A DNA stretch of 64,000 nucleotides, taken from NCBI GenBank assembly GCA_963793415.1, contig CAWCAC010000002.1, positions 1,674,001 to 1,738,000 on the forward strand, given 5' to 3'. The notes beneath the pieces are model-generated. The model was not told the DNA's origin, ran no database searches, and worked only from the letters and a program-made list of their open reading frames with translations. How positions within the stretch are numbered: the stretch's first letter is position 1; every line of letters begins with the position of its first letter. Source of the DNA: CAXMST01 sp963793415 (GTDB lineage: Bacteria > Actinomycetota > Thermoleophilia > Solirubrobacterales > 70-9). This document shows positions 7,698-16,776 of this stretch, in pieces. Made by a program: the position numbers and the translations under genes.

Positions 7698-8618
7698 TTA
7701 GGGAAGGCCGTCGAGCGCAGTCGGCGGCAGCTGATCGCGCGGCGGCGGGTTCGTGGCCAGCAGCTCCGGCACCGTGACCGCGCGCAGACCGCGTTGCTCG
7801 AGACCCCGCAGGACTGCCGGAAGCGCCGCGACGGTCTCGCTGCGGTCGCCGCCGCCGTCGTGCATGAGCACGATCGAGCCCGGCTCGATCTCATCGAGGA
7901 CGCGGGCGGCGATCCCGGTCGAGTCGCTGCCGCCGAAGTCGGTGGCGTCGAGGCTCCAGAGAACCATCAGCTGCCGGCGCTTGCGCAGGAGCTCGAGGGT
8001 CGTTGCGTCGAAGCTGCCGAACGGCGGGCGGAACAGCCGCGCCGACTTCAGACCCTCCTTGCGGAGTGCCTCCGTGGTCGCGTCGATCTGTCGCTCCTGT
8101 TCCTCCGGCGGCAGACCGGCGAGGCGCGGATGGTCGAAGGTGTGGTTGCCGATTGCGTGACCGGCGAGCAGCTCGGCACGGTTCTGTTGCGGGTGCTCGC
8201 CGACGGCGCTGCCGAGGCTGAAGAACGTCGCTTTCGCGTCGAAGCGGCCAAGGATCTCGAGGATCGCCGGCGTCTCGGACCCCGGGCCGTCGTCGAAGGT
8301 CAGCGCCACGTTCGGTCGGGCGTCGTTGCCACGGCTCACGTACAAGGCGTTCCTCAGGGTCCGATCGACGATCGCCGACTCGTGCTCGAGTCGCCCGCGG
8401 GCCTGCTGCCAGGGTGAGGGGGCCTCTTTCTCGGCGATCGCATCGGCGCCGGACAGCTCGTGGCTGGGGCCGACCGCGGAGTCGATCGCGAACGCGACCA
8501 GGGCCGCGAGTAGAAGTGCGGTGAGGATCCGCCGCCGATGCTCGGGTCGCGCCCGCGCCCGCGCCACGGGGCGTCGGCGCCCCTCCTCGTCTTTCTCGTT
8601 GTCCCCGGGTCCCACCAT
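7698..8618 (-). CDS. Membrane-anchored polysaccharide deacetylase (NodB/CE4 domain)
   Basis: This CE4-family enzyme probably removes acetyl groups from cell-wall or exopolysaccharide sugars. With the ATG at 8618 it has 306 aa. The order is a charged N-terminus, one membrane anchor (about residues 31-46), a linker, then the NodB domain. That domain shows TFDDGPG (metal-binding Asp pair, about 107-113), HTFDH (metal His residues), RPPFG and a late VLMHDGGGDRSETVAAL motif. The frame is open further upstream to 8693, but that start would overlap the divergent neighbour, so the internal ATG is preferred. It converges with the molybdoenzyme gene, leaving five bases between stops. Confidence 0.88.
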   Translation of the reverse strand: MVGPGDNEKDEEGRRRPVARARARPEHRRRILTALLLAALVAFAIDSAVGPSHELSGADAIAEKEAPSPWQQARGRLEHESAIVDRTLRNALYVSRGNDARPNVALTFDDGPGSETPAILEILGRFDAKATFFSLGSAVGEHPQQNRAELLAGHAIGNHTFDHPRLAGLPPEEQERQIDATTEALRKEGLKSARLFRPPFGSFDATTLELLRKRRQLMVLWSLDATDFGGSDSTGIAARVLDEIEPGSIVLMHDGGGDRSETVAALPAVLRGLEQRGLRAVTVPELLATNPPPRDQLPPTALDGLP

Positions 8619-8662
8619 CGCTTCGCGGACGGCAGGGTAGAGGGAGACGTAAGGTTCGGCTG

Positions 8663-9457
8663 GTGCTGAATCTCGACGTGCAACTCGCGACACTCGGAGC
8701 CGGCGCCGCGGTGATGTTCGTCGCCTGGCTCGTCAGCCTGTCGATGCGCGACGCCTCGGTCGCTGATATCGCCTGGGGGCTGGTCTTCGCCGCGATCGCC
8801 TGGGCGGCGTTCGCCGTCGGCGACGGCTACGAGCAGCGGATGCTGCTGATCGCGGTGCTGGTCACGATCTGGGCGCTGCGGCTCTCGCTCTACATAGCCT
8901 GGCGCCACGACGGCGAGGACAAGCGCTACGTGGCCATGCGCGAGCGCCAGGGCTCGAGCTTCGCGATCCGCAGCCTGTTCACCGTCTTCTTGCTGCAGAG
9001 CGCGATCGCCTGGGTCGTCTCAGCGCCGGTCCAAGGCGCCGCCGCGGACCCGAGTCCGGACGCGATCGGCGTCCTCGGCATGATCGGCGCCCTCGTCACC
9101 CTGTTCGGGATCGCCTTCGAAGGAATCGCCGACCTGCAGCTCTCGCGCTTCCTCGCCCGCAAGGCGGAGGGAGCCGAGAGCGGCGTCATGGACCGCGGCC
9201 TGTGGCGTTACTCGCGCCACCCGAACTACTTCGGCAACGCGACGCTGTGGTTCGGGATCTGGTTGATCGCACTCGAGACCGGCTCCGCCGCCTGGACCGT
9301 GATCGGACCGATCGTGATGACCTTCTTCCTGCTCAAGGTCTCGGGCGTCGCCCTGACCGAGAAGACGATCGGCAAGCGCCGCCCCGGCTACTCCGAGTAC
9401 GTGGAGCGGACCAGCGCCTTCATCCCGCTGCCACCGCGCGATCGAAATCGCGATTGA
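8663..9457 (+). CDS. DUF1295-family membrane protein (ICMT/steroid-reductase-like fold)
   Basis: This 264-aa protein has six to seven hydrophobic segments. N-terminal SMRDASVADIAWG and the C-terminal GLWRYSRHPNYFGNATLWFGIW are the hallmark motifs of DUF1295. That family is related to isoprenylcysteine methyltransferases and to delta-reductases of sterols, both of which use the 'R..RHPnYfgE' motif for cofactor binding. Methyltransferase or reductase activity on a lipid is possible, but the substrate is unknown. The GTG start at 8663 is divergent from the deacetylase gene, with 44 bp between starts. A SAM methyltransferase gene follows in the same direction. Confidence 0.85.
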   Translation: MLNLDVQLATLGAGAAVMFVAWLVSLSMRDASVADIAWGLVFAAIAWAAFAVGDGYEQRMLLIAVLVTIWALRLSLYIAWRHDGEDKRYVAMRERQGSSFAIRSLFTVFLLQSAIAWVVSAPVQGAAADPSPDAIGVLGMIGALVTLFGIAFEGIADLQLSRFLARKAEGAESGVMDRGLWRYSRHPNYFGNATLWFGIWLIALETGSAAWTVIGPIVMTFFLLKVSGVALTEKTIGKRRPGYSEYVERTSAFIPLPPRDRNRD

Positions 9458-9508
9458 TTTCTCGCTCGTTCGCGTTAGGCTCGGGCGGTAATCGCGGAGG
9501 AGGGTGAG

Positions 9509-10330
9509 ATGGACGAATCGACTGCGACCGAGCTCAAGGCGAAGGCGCACAAGACGTGGGCGGCCGGCAACTTCGACGATGTCGCGAAGAAGATCTGGAG
9601 CGTCGGCGGCGGCCTCGTCGACCGGATCGGGCTCGGCGCCGGGCAGGAGGTGCTCGACATCGCCGCCGGCACCGGCAACGCGGCGATCGCGGCCGCCGAG
9701 ACCGGCGCCGCAGTCACGGCCTCCGACCTCACGCCCGAGCTGTTCGAGGCCGGGCGCGCGAACGCCGCCGCCGCGGGTATCGAGGTGGAGTGGGTCGAGG
9801 CCGACGCCGAGGCGCTGCCGTTCGATGACGAGAGCTTCGACATCGTGCTCTCGACCTTCGGGATCATGTTCGCCCCACGGCACGAAGTTGCCGCCGCTGA
9901 GGCGGTTCGCGTGCTGCGCCCGGGCGGTCGCTTCGGGTTCGCCTGCTGGCGTCCGGATGGCGGCATCGGCGACTTCTTCCGAACCACCGCCGGGCACCTG
10001 CCCCCGCAGCCGGAGGGGTTCGTGCCGCCACCGGCCTGGGGCAGCCGCGAGCACGTCGAGGGCCTCTACGAGGGGACCGGCGTCCGGCTCGAGTTCGAGG
10101 ACGACTCCGTCGACTTCGCCTTCGACTCCGGCGAGGATGCGGCCGACTTCTACGCCGAGTTCTTCGGCCCGGTCGTGATGGCGAAGCGCCTGCTCGAGCC
10201 GGAGGGCAAGTGGGAGGCGCTGCGGTCGGACCTGATCGAGCTGTTCTCGAGCCGCTCGGTGCCGACCGATGACGGGCGCATCGCCTACACGGGCGAGTAC
10301 CTGACGATCATCGGCTCGAAGCCCGGCTGA
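9509..10330 (+). CDS. Class I SAM-dependent methyltransferase
   Basis: The 273-aa soluble product has the seven-strand methyltransferase fold. Motif I VLDIAAGTGNAAIAAAETGA binds SAM; an acidic residue follows in VTASDLTPELFEAG, then EWVEADAEALPFDDESFDIV (motif II region) and RVLRPGGRFGFACW (motif III). The sequence is of the Methyltransf_11/UbiE-like class; the substrate is not recognisable. The ATG start follows a GGAGGAGGG ribosome site. The gene may be co-transcribed with the DUF1295 gene, 51 bp upstream. A 12-bp GC palindrome lies downstream at 10346-10357, but without a T-run. Confidence 0.88.
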   Translation: MDESTATELKAKAHKTWAAGNFDDVAKKIWSVGGGLVDRIGLGAGQEVLDIAAGTGNAAIAAAETGAAVTASDLTPELFEAGRANAAAAGIEVEWVEADAEALPFDDESFDIVLSTFGIMFAPRHEVAAAEAVRVLRPGGRFGFACWRPDGGIGDFFRTTAGHLPPQPEGFVPPPAWGSREHVEGLYEGTGVRLEFEDDSVDFAFDSGEDAADFYAEFFGPVVMAKRLLEPEGKWEALRSDLIELFSSRSVPTDDGRIAYTGEYLTIIGSKPG

Positions 10331-10460
10331 GCATCCTCGCCCGGGCCTCGCGCGAGGTCGCGTAACGGCGCGATAACCGCAGGCGCGCCGCCTGTGAAAA
10401 GCTGACGGGCAGGAGGGGCGAGCACTCGCTCCGTCCAATCGTTCGAGAGGAGAAGCGCGG

Positions 10461-11492
10461 ATGCAGATCGGGATGATCGGCCTCGGCCGGATGGGGGCGA
10501 ACATGGTTCGCCGACTGATGCGGGACGGACACGACTGCGTCGTCTACGACGTCAGCGCCGACGCCGTCTCCGAGCTCGCCGGCGAAGGCGCGACCGGCGC
10601 CGACTCGCTCTCCGACTTCGTCGCCAAGCTCGATGCTCCCCGGCACGCGTGGATCATGGTTCCGGCCGGCTACGTCCAGGAGACCGTCGATGAGCTCTCG
10701 GGCCTGATGGAGGCCGGCGACGCGATCATCGACGGCGGCAACTCCTACTACCGCGACGACGTCGACCGGGCCAAGGCGCTCGAGCCGAGCGGCATCCACT
10801 ATGTCGACGTCGGCACCTCCGGCGGCGTCTGGGGCCTCGAGCGCGGCTACTGCCTGATGATCGGCGGCCCCGACGAGGCGGTCGAGCGTCTCGATCCCGT
10901 CTTCAAGACGATCGCGCCCGGGATCGACGGCGCCCCGGAGCGCACGCCCGGCCGCTCCGGCGATCCGACCGCCTCCGAGAACGGCTACCTGCATTGCGGC
11001 CCCTCGGGCGCCGGCCACTTCGTGAAGATGGTCCACAACGGCATCGAGTACGGCGTCATGGCGGCCTACGCCGAGGGCCTCAACATCATCAAGAACGCGA
11101 ATGCCGGCAAGCGGGCGGGCGAGGTCGACGCGGAGACGACGCCGCTGCGCGATCCCCAGTACTACGAGTACGACATCGACCTGACCGAGGTCGCCGAGGT
11201 CTGGCGCCGCGGCTCGGTGATCGGCTCGTGGCTGCTCGACCTGACCGCGGCGGCGCTGCTCGAATCGCCGCAGCTGGACGAGTTCGGCGGCCGCGTCTCC
11301 GACTCGGGCGAGGGTCGCTGGACCCAGCACGCGGCGATCGACGAAGGCGTGCCCTCGCCGGTCCTCTCGAGCGCGCTGTTCGAGCGCTTCTCCTCGCGCA
11401 ACGAGGACGAGTTCGCGAACAAGCTGCTGTCGGCGATGCGCAAGCAGTTCGGCGGCCACGACGAGAAGCCGGTGGGCGGGAGCGGCTCTTGA
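10461..11492 (+). CDS. gnd: 6-phosphogluconate dehydrogenase, decarboxylating (short GndA/YqeC type)
   Basis: It oxidatively decarboxylates 6-phosphogluconate to ribulose 5-phosphate, the third oxidative pentose phosphate step. At 343 aa it belongs to the short class, which is often NAD-dependent. The N-terminal Rossmann motif is MIGLGRMGANMVRRL. The substrate site is seen as DVGTSGGVWGLERGYCLMIGG and as HFVKMVHNGIEYGVMAAYAE, with the catalytic Lys and the Asn in 'KMVHNGIEY'. The C-terminal helical region holds WRRGSVIGSWLLDL. A strong GAGAGGAGAAG ribosome site precedes the ATG. The stop overlaps the TTG start of zwf, so this is the first gene of the gnd-zwf-tal-pgi operon. Confidence 0.93.
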   Translation: MQIGMIGLGRMGANMVRRLMRDGHDCVVYDVSADAVSELAGEGATGADSLSDFVAKLDAPRHAWIMVPAGYVQETVDELSGLMEAGDAIIDGGNSYYRDDVDRAKALEPSGIHYVDVGTSGGVWGLERGYCLMIGGPDEAVERLDPVFKTIAPGIDGAPERTPGRSGDPTASENGYLHCGPSGAGHFVKMVHNGIEYGVMAAYAEGLNIIKNANAGKRAGEVDAETTPLRDPQYYEYDIDLTEVAEVWRRGSVIGSWLLDLTAAALLESPQLDEFGGRVSDSGEGRWTQHAAIDEGVPSPVLSSALFERFSSRNEDEFANKLLSAMRKQFGGHDEKPVGGSGS

Positions 11493-12979
11493 GCGCCGGT
11501 GAGACGACGCTGCCCGCCGCCGGCGACGGGGCCGGAACCGGTGCCCGCAAGCCCGACCCGCATGTGATCGTCCTCTTCGGAGCGGGCGGCGACCTCGCCG
11601 CCCGCAAGCTGATCCCCGGCTTCTTCCACCTGCAGGCCGCGGGGCTCTTGCCGGACGAGTGGCGGATCGTCGGCAACGCCGACCAGGAGTACGACGACGA
11701 CGGCTTTCGCGAGCACGCCCGCGAGTCGATCGAGAAGTTCGGCCGTCGTGGGGTCGAGGAGAGCGACTTCGAGGGCTTCCAGCGGCGGCTCTCGTACGTG
11801 CCGATCTCGGCCGGCGTCGACGCTCTCGGAGAGAAGATCGCCGACGCGCGCAAGCAGATCGACGGCGACTGCCGCCTGCTCCACTACCTGGCGGTGCCGC
11901 CACCCGCCTTCGGTGCGATCACCGAGGAGCTCGCCTCGCTGAAGCTGACCGGGCCCGAAGCCCGGGTGATCATGGAGAAGCCGTTCGGCCACGACTACGA
12001 GTCGGCGGTTGCGCTCAACGCGCTCCTGCACAGCGTCTTCGACGAGAGCCAGATCTTCCGGATCGACCACTTCCTCGGCAAGGAGGCGGTCCAGAACGTG
12101 CTCGCGCTGCGCTTCGCGAACGGCCTCTTCGAGCCGGTCTGGAACCGCAACAACGTCGAGTTCGTGCAGATCGACGTGCCCGAGACGCTCTCGATCGGTA
12201 CCCGCGCCGGCTTCTACGAGGGCACCGGCGCCTATCGGGACATGATCGTCACCCACCTGCTGCAGCTGCTCAGCTTCGTCGCGATGGAGCCGCCGTCCAG
12301 CCTCCACGCCAGGGACCTCAAGGTCGAGAAGCAGAAGGTCTTCGACCAGATCAAGCCGATCGAGCCCGACGATGTGATCCGCGGCCAGTACGAGGGCTAC
12401 CGGGAAACCGACGGCGTCGCGCCCGACTCCGACACCGAGACCTTCGCCGCCGTCAAGGTCGAGATCGACAACTGGCGCTGGGCGGGGGTGCCCTTCTACC
12501 TGCGGACCGGCAAGTGCATGCCCGAGTCCCGGCACACCGTCTCGCTCGACTTCCACGAGCCGCCGATGAGCATGTTCCCCGGCGAGGTCCAGCATCAAGG
12601 CGCCAACCAGCTCGTCTTCGAGTTCTCCGAGCCCGGCGAGATCACCGCCGACTTCCAGGCGAAGGTGCCGGGGCCGACGATGGAGCTGGGCCCGGCGCGG
12701 ATGACGTTCCGCTACGACGACAGCTTCTGCGCCGACAACCAGCTCGAGGCGTACGAGCGCCTGATCCACGACGCGATGATCGGCGACGGGACCCTGTTCA
12801 CCCAGGCGAGCGGCATCGAGCGGCTCTGGGAAGTGAGCATGCCGGCGCTCGAGAACCCGAACCCGGTGATCGCCTACGCCCAGGGCACGTGGGGGCCGAA
12901 GGAGGCGACGGAGCTCGTCGCCCCGTTCGGCTGGCGCCTGCCCGATACGGGTCCGGCCCGACCGACAGAATCGGTCTAG
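11489..12979 (+). CDS. zwf: Glucose-6-phosphate 1-dehydrogenase
   Basis: It oxidises glucose 6-phosphate to 6-phosphogluconolactone with NAD(P)+. The 496-aa product begins with a short low-complexity leader, then VIVLFGAGGDLAARKLIPG (coenzyme-binding GxxGDLAxRK). The catalytic signature RIDHFLGKEAVQN includes the active-site His. Further conserved blocks are RFANGLFEPVWNRN, YRDMIVTHLLQLL and GVPFYLRTGKCM. The TTG start at 11489 overlaps the gnd stop by four bases. The frame extends upstream inside gnd, but those codons have no G6PD similarity. Neither an OpcA-type assembly gene nor a 6-phosphogluconolactonase gene is present beside it. Confidence 0.95.
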   Translation: MSAGETTLPAAGDGAGTGARKPDPHVIVLFGAGGDLAARKLIPGFFHLQAAGLLPDEWRIVGNADQEYDDDGFREHARESIEKFGRRGVEESDFEGFQRRLSYVPISAGVDALGEKIADARKQIDGDCRLLHYLAVPPPAFGAITEELASLKLTGPEARVIMEKPFGHDYESAVALNALLHSVFDESQIFRIDHFLGKEAVQNVLALRFANGLFEPVWNRNNVEFVQIDVPETLSIGTRAGFYEGTGAYRDMIVTHLLQLLSFVAMEPPSSLHARDLKVEKQKVFDQIKPIEPDDVIRGQYEGYRETDGVAPDSDTETFAAVKVEIDNWRWAGVPFYLRTGKCMPESRHTVSLDFHEPPMSMFPGEVQHQGANQLVFEFSEPGEITADFQAKVPGPTMELGPARMTFRYDDSFCADNQLEAYERLIHDAMIGDGTLFTQASGIERLWEVSMPALENPNPVIAYAQGTWGPKEATELVAPFGWRLPDTGPARPTESV

Positions 12980-13023
12980 CGGACCCGCGCACAATCAGAG
13001 ACGAAAGCGAGCGGAACAGAGAA

Positions 13024-14106
13024 ATGGCAGCGACGAAGGAGCTCCACGACGCAGGCCAGAGCCTGTGGCTGGACAACATCACCCGCGATGCCGTCAACGA
13101 CGGCACGATCAAGCGCTACATCGACGAGCTCTCGCTCACCGGCCTGACCTCGAACCCGACGATCTTCGACAAGGCACTCGGCGAGGGCGACGCCTACGAC
13201 GAGCAGACCTCGGAGCTGCTCGCGGCAGGCAAGAGCGGCGAGGAGCTGTTCTTCGAGCTTGCCCTGACCGACATTCGCGGCGCCTGCGACCTGTTCGCCG
13301 ACGTGCACCGGCGCACGGACGGGGTCGACGGCTACGCGTCGCTCGAGGTCTCGCCGCTGCTCGCGCGTGACACGGACGCGACCGCGGCCGAGGCGGCGCG
13401 CCTGTATGCCGAGGCCGACCGCGACAACCTCTTCATCAAGATCCCGGGCACGCCCGAGGGCCTGGCGGCGATCGAGGACACGATCGCGGCCGGCACCTCG
13501 GTCAACGTGACGCTGCTCTTCGACGCAGCCCAGTACGTCGCCCAGGCGGAGGCCTACATGCGCGGGATCGAGCGCCGCGTCGAGCAGGGCCTCGACCCGA
13601 ACGTCGCCTCGGTCGCCTCGCTGTTCGTCAGCCGCTGGGATGTCGCCGTCTCCGGCAAGGTCCCCGGCGAGCTCGAGAACCGGCTCGGCAGCGCCGCCGC
13701 GATCCGCGGCTACGTCGCCTACCGCGAGCTGCTCGAGAGCGATCGCTGGCTGCGGCTCGCCAACGAGGGGGCCCGCGCGCAGCGCTTCCTCTTTGCCTCG
13801 ACCGGGACCAAGGATCCGGCGCTCGAGAAGACCAAATACGTGGGCGAGCTTGCGGCGCCGCTGAGCGTCAACACGATGCCCGAGGAGACGCTGCTCGCGC
13901 TGGCGGAGAAGGACTCGATCGGCCCGCTCCTCGCCGGCGACGGCGGCGACAACGAGCAGCTGCTGGCCGAGTTCGAGACGGCAGGGGTCGACCTCGACGC
14001 GCTCGCCAAGCAGCTGCAGGACGAGGGCGCCGACAAGTTCGTCAAGAGCTGGAACGAGCTCCTCGCCCGGATCGAGGAGAAGAGCAAAGCCGTAGCGGCG
14101 GGCTGA
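13024..14106 (+). CDS. tal: Transaldolase
   Basis: Transaldolase moves a dihydroxyacetone unit between sugar phosphates in the non-oxidative pentose phosphate pathway. The 360-aa protein is of the longer actinobacterial type. Visible motifs are SLWLDNITRDAV and GLTSNPTIFDKAL near the N-terminus, SLEVSPLLA, NLFIKIPGTPEGLAAIE with the Schiff-base Lys, SVNVTLLFDAAQY and FLFASTGTKDP. The ATG at 13024 was chosen because the conserved N-terminal segment starts immediately after it, and because 44 bp separate it from the zwf stop. The open frame extends far upstream, but only as antisense-like sequence within zwf. pgi follows after 23 bp. Confidence 0.95.
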   Translation: MAATKELHDAGQSLWLDNITRDAVNDGTIKRYIDELSLTGLTSNPTIFDKALGEGDAYDEQTSELLAAGKSGEELFFELALTDIRGACDLFADVHRRTDGVDGYASLEVSPLLARDTDATAAEAARLYAEADRDNLFIKIPGTPEGLAAIEDTIAAGTSVNVTLLFDAAQYVAQAEAYMRGIERRVEQGLDPNVASVASLFVSRWDVAVSGKVPGELENRLGSAAAIRGYVAYRELLESDRWLRLANEGARAQRFLFASTGTKDPALEKTKYVGELAAPLSVNTMPEETLLALAEKDSIGPLLAGDGGDNEQLLAEFETAGVDLDALAKQLQDEGADKFVKSWNELLARIEEKSKAVAAG

Positions 14107-14129
14107 GAAGGCTGGAGGCGGAGCGGCCG

Positions 14130-15767
14130 ATGTCCGACCAGGGCCAGCCCGGATACCAGCAGCTGCCCGCCTTCGGGCACCTCGCCGACCTGCACGAGGT
14201 GGCGGCGAGCCGGCACCTGCGGCACCTGTTCGCGGCCGATCCCGAGCGCGGCACGCGGCTGGTCACCGAGGCCGCCGGCCTGCGCCTCGACTATTCCAAG
14301 CACCTCGTCGACGACGAGATTCTCTCGCGTCTATTCGAGCTCGCTCGCGAGGCCGGGGTCGAGGCGCGACGCGACGCGATGTTCGCCGGTGAGCACATCA
14401 ACGTGACCGAGGACCGGGCGGTGCTCCACGTCGCCCTGCGGATGCCACGCGAGCGCTCCCTGTTCGTGGACGGAGTCGATGTCGTCAAGGAGGTTCACGA
14501 GACGGTCGACCGGATGGCGGCCTTCGCGAACCAGATCCGCTCGCGGGAGTGGCTCGGCCACACCGGCAAGCCGATCACGGCGATCGTCAACATCGGCATC
14601 GGCGGCTCCGACCTCGGCCCCGTGATGGCCGACCGGGCCCTGCGCCACTACGCCGACCGCGGTTTGACGATGCGCTTCGTCTCCAACGTCGACGGCACCG
14701 ACTTCGCCGAGAAGACCCAGGACCTCGATCCGGAGACGACTCTGTTCGTCGTCGCCTCGAAGACCTTCACGACGCTGGAGACGATGACCAATGCACACAC
14801 CGCGCGGGATTGGTCGCTGGCCGGCCTCGGCGGCGACGAGGCGGCGGTCGCCCGGCATTTCGTCGCGCTCTCGACCAACGCCGAGCAGGTCTCGGAGTTC
14901 GGGATCGACACCGCCAACATGTTCGGCTTCTGGGACTGGGTCGGCGGCCGCTACTCGATGGACTCGGCGATCGGCCTGACGACGATGATCGCGGTCGGGC
15001 CCGAGGCGTTCGCCGAGATGCTGGCCGGCTTCCACGAGATCGACGAGCACTTCCGGACGACGCCGCTGGAGCGCAACCTGCCCGCGATCCTCGGTCTGTT
15101 GAGCTTCTGGTACGCCGAGTTCTTCGAGGCCGAGACCGTCGCGGTGCTGCCCTACGACCAGTACCTGGAGCGCTTTCCCGCTTACCTGCAGCAGCTGACG
15201 ATGGAGTCGAACGGCAAGCACGTGCGGCTCGACGGCACCCGGGTCGTCGGCCCGACCGGCCCGATCTTCTGGGGCGAGCCCGGGACCAACGGGCAGCACA
15301 GCTTCTACCAGTTGATCCACCAGGGGACGCACCTGATCCCGTGCGATTTCATCGCCTTCGCCCAAAGCCTCAACCCGGACCTGCCGGGTGAGCACCAGGA
15401 CAAGCTCGTCTCCAATGTCTTCGCCCAGGCCGAGGCGCTCGCTTTCGGCAAGACCGAGGAAGAGGTCCGGGCGGAAGGGGTGCCGGAGGCGCTGGTCCCG
15501 CACAAGGAGTTCGACGGCAACCGCCCCTCGAACGTGATCCTCGCGGAGCGCCTCGACCCGAGGACGCTGGGCAGGCTCGTCGCCCTCTACGAGCACTCGG
15601 TCTTCACCCAGGGCGCGATCTGGGGGATCAACTCCTTCGACCAGTGGGGTGTCGAGCTCGGCAAGGTCCTGGCGAAGAAGATCATCCCCGAGTTGCAGAG
15701 CGACTCCGAGCTCGCTCACGACAGCTCCACCAACGCGCTGATCGAGTGGTACCGCGCGCACCGTTAG
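14130..15767 (+). CDS. pgi: Glucose-6-phosphate isomerase
   Basis: It interconverts glucose 6-phosphate and fructose 6-phosphate, linking glycolysis with the pentose phosphate genes around it. The 545-aa product is full length. Family signatures are clear: IGIGGSDLGPVMADRAL, FVVASKTFTTLETMTNA, GFWDWVGGRYSMDSAIG, and the active-site block for the PGI signature WGEPGTNGQHSFYQLIHQG. The C-terminal GAIWGINSFDQWGVELGK contains the conserved lysine. It is the last gene of the gnd-zwf-tal-pgi run. The ATG at 14130 is preceded by a weak purine-rich site. Confidence 0.96.
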   Translation: MSDQGQPGYQQLPAFGHLADLHEVAASRHLRHLFAADPERGTRLVTEAAGLRLDYSKHLVDDEILSRLFELAREAGVEARRDAMFAGEHINVTEDRAVLHVALRMPRERSLFVDGVDVVKEVHETVDRMAAFANQIRSREWLGHTGKPITAIVNIGIGGSDLGPVMADRALRHYADRGLTMRFVSNVDGTDFAEKTQDLDPETTLFVVASKTFTTLETMTNAHTARDWSLAGLGGDEAAVARHFVALSTNAEQVSEFGIDTANMFGFWDWVGGRYSMDSAIGLTTMIAVGPEAFAEMLAGFHEIDEHFRTTPLERNLPAILGLLSFWYAEFFEAETVAVLPYDQYLERFPAYLQQLTMESNGKHVRLDGTRVVGPTGPIFWGEPGTNGQHSFYQLIHQGTHLIPCDFIAFAQSLNPDLPGEHQDKLVSNVFAQAEALAFGKTEEEVRAEGVPEALVPHKEFDGNRPSNVILAERLDPRTLGRLVALYEHSVFTQGAIWGINSFDQWGVELGKVLAKKIIPELQSDSELAHDSSTNALIEWYRAHR

Positions 15768-15819
15768 GCGAACCCCGACCCGGGTAGTCCCTTCTTGACC
15801 AACGGAAGGAGACCCAAAA

Positions 15820-16116
15820 ATGGCGAATACGAAGAAGGCCGATAAGGATCTCTATCGACGTTTGCGAGGGAGTGGGCTGCGCAAGAAGGCCGCCCGGCGC
15901 GCGTCCGAGGCGCTCCCGGCGAAGGGCTCGAGCAGGCCCGCCACGGCCCACAAGATCGCCGATCAGCTCTCGCACGCTGCAGATGGCATCAGAGAGCGAG
16001 CCGGTGGCGGCAAGCGCAAGCGCTCGCAGGCGGCGAAGAAGGCGGCCCGGACCCGGAAGGCGAACTCGCGCAAGCGGAGCGAGAGCGCTCGCAAGGGCGC
16101 GAAGTCGAAGTCGTAG
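15820..16116 (+). CDS. Small Lys/Arg-rich basic protein, possibly nucleic-acid binding
   Basis: This is a 98-aa, extremely basic protein. It has an N-terminal YRRLRGSGLRKKAARRAS block, a middle stretch TAHKIADQLSHAADGIRERA that can form one amphipathic helix, and a C-terminal tail of alternating Lys/Arg/Ala/Ser (KKAARTRKANSRKRSES). The tail resembles the Lys-rich extensions of actinobacterial histone-like proteins, but no HU or Lsr2 domain is present. The ATG is preceded by a very good ribosome site, GGAAGGAGA. Coding is supported by this site and by the consistent basic composition. Binding DNA or RNA is an inference from charge only. Confidence 0.7.
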   Translation: MANTKKADKDLYRRLRGSGLRKKAARRASEALPAKGSSRPATAHKIADQLSHAADGIRERAGGGKRKRSQAAKKAARTRKANSRKRSESARKGAKSKS

Positions 16117-16171
16117 TCGAGGAGGGCGGGGGCTGCGCGCCTGTGACGCGCGGCCCCGCAGCCCGGTGGTG

Positions 16172-16759
16172 ATGCGTCGCGCGATGCAGAAACGACAGTT
16201 CAGCTTCCTCCGCCGTCTCCCCCTGACCCAGCAAGCGGTCGATTATGCGGCCGATCATCACGACGGGCAGCGACGGGAGGCAGACGGAGCCCTGGTCCTT
16301 CTGCACCTGCTCGAGGTCGCCGCCCTCCTCGACCGATGTGGCTGCCCCGATCGGGTCGTCGCCGCAGCCGTTCTCCACGACGTGCTCGAGGACACCGATG
16401 CGGGGCGGAGGGAGCTCGACCTGCGCTTCGGCGCGGATGTCGGCGCGGTCGTCTCCCTTGTCAGCGACGACCCCGGGATCGGGGACGAGGAGACCCGCAA
16501 GGACGACGTCCGGGAACGCGTCCGCGAAGCGGGCGGCGACGCCGCGCTGGTCTACGCCGCAGACAAGATCTCGAAGGTGCGGGAGTTGCGCCTCGGGCTG
16601 GCTTCGACAGATCCGGGGGAGGGCACGGACGCGAAGCTGCGGCGCTATCGCAAATCCCTCGAGATGCTCGAGCAGTGCCGGCTCGACGATCGCCTGGTCG
16701 AGGCGCTCCGCTTTGAGCTCGAGGCGCTCGAGGCCTTTCCTCCGGCTGCGAACGGTTAG
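16172..16759 (+). CDS. HD-domain hydrolase, (p)ppGpp hydrolase (MESH1)-like
   Basis: The 195-aa product is a stand-alone HD metal-dependent phosphohydrolase. The metal ligands can be traced: His in LHLLEVAALL, the HD pair in AAAVLHDVLEDTDAG, and the distal Asp in YAADKISKVRELR. The order 'H..VA..L...AAvLHDvlEDt...FG..v..lV..........ADK' closely follows the hydrolase half of RelA/SpoT, without a synthetase domain. Cleavage of (p)ppGpp or of a related nucleotide is therefore the best guess. The start is ATG at 16172; ATG at 16184 is also possible. It converges with the unknown gene on the other strand, with 17 bp between stops. Confidence 0.75.
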   Translation: MRRAMQKRQFSFLRRLPLTQQAVDYAADHHDGQRREADGALVLLHLLEVAALLDRCGCPDRVVAAAVLHDVLEDTDAGRRELDLRFGADVGAVVSLVSDDPGIGDEETRKDDVRERVREAGGDAALVYAADKISKVRELRLGLASTDPGEGTDAKLRRYRKSLEMLEQCRLDDRLVEALRFELEALEAFPPAANG

Positions 16760-16776
16760 TGCTTGCGCTCCCCGGC

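Noticed and set aside
10346..10357. Palindrome CCTCGCGCGAGG as terminator of the methyltransferase gene
   Set aside because: Only 12 bp, no loop and no T-run; such GC palindromes are expected by chance here.
11659..13023. Long upstream extension of the transaldolase frame inside zwf
   Set aside because: The extension has no similarity to transaldolase and overlaps a complete zwf gene; the ATG at 13024 begins the conserved domain.
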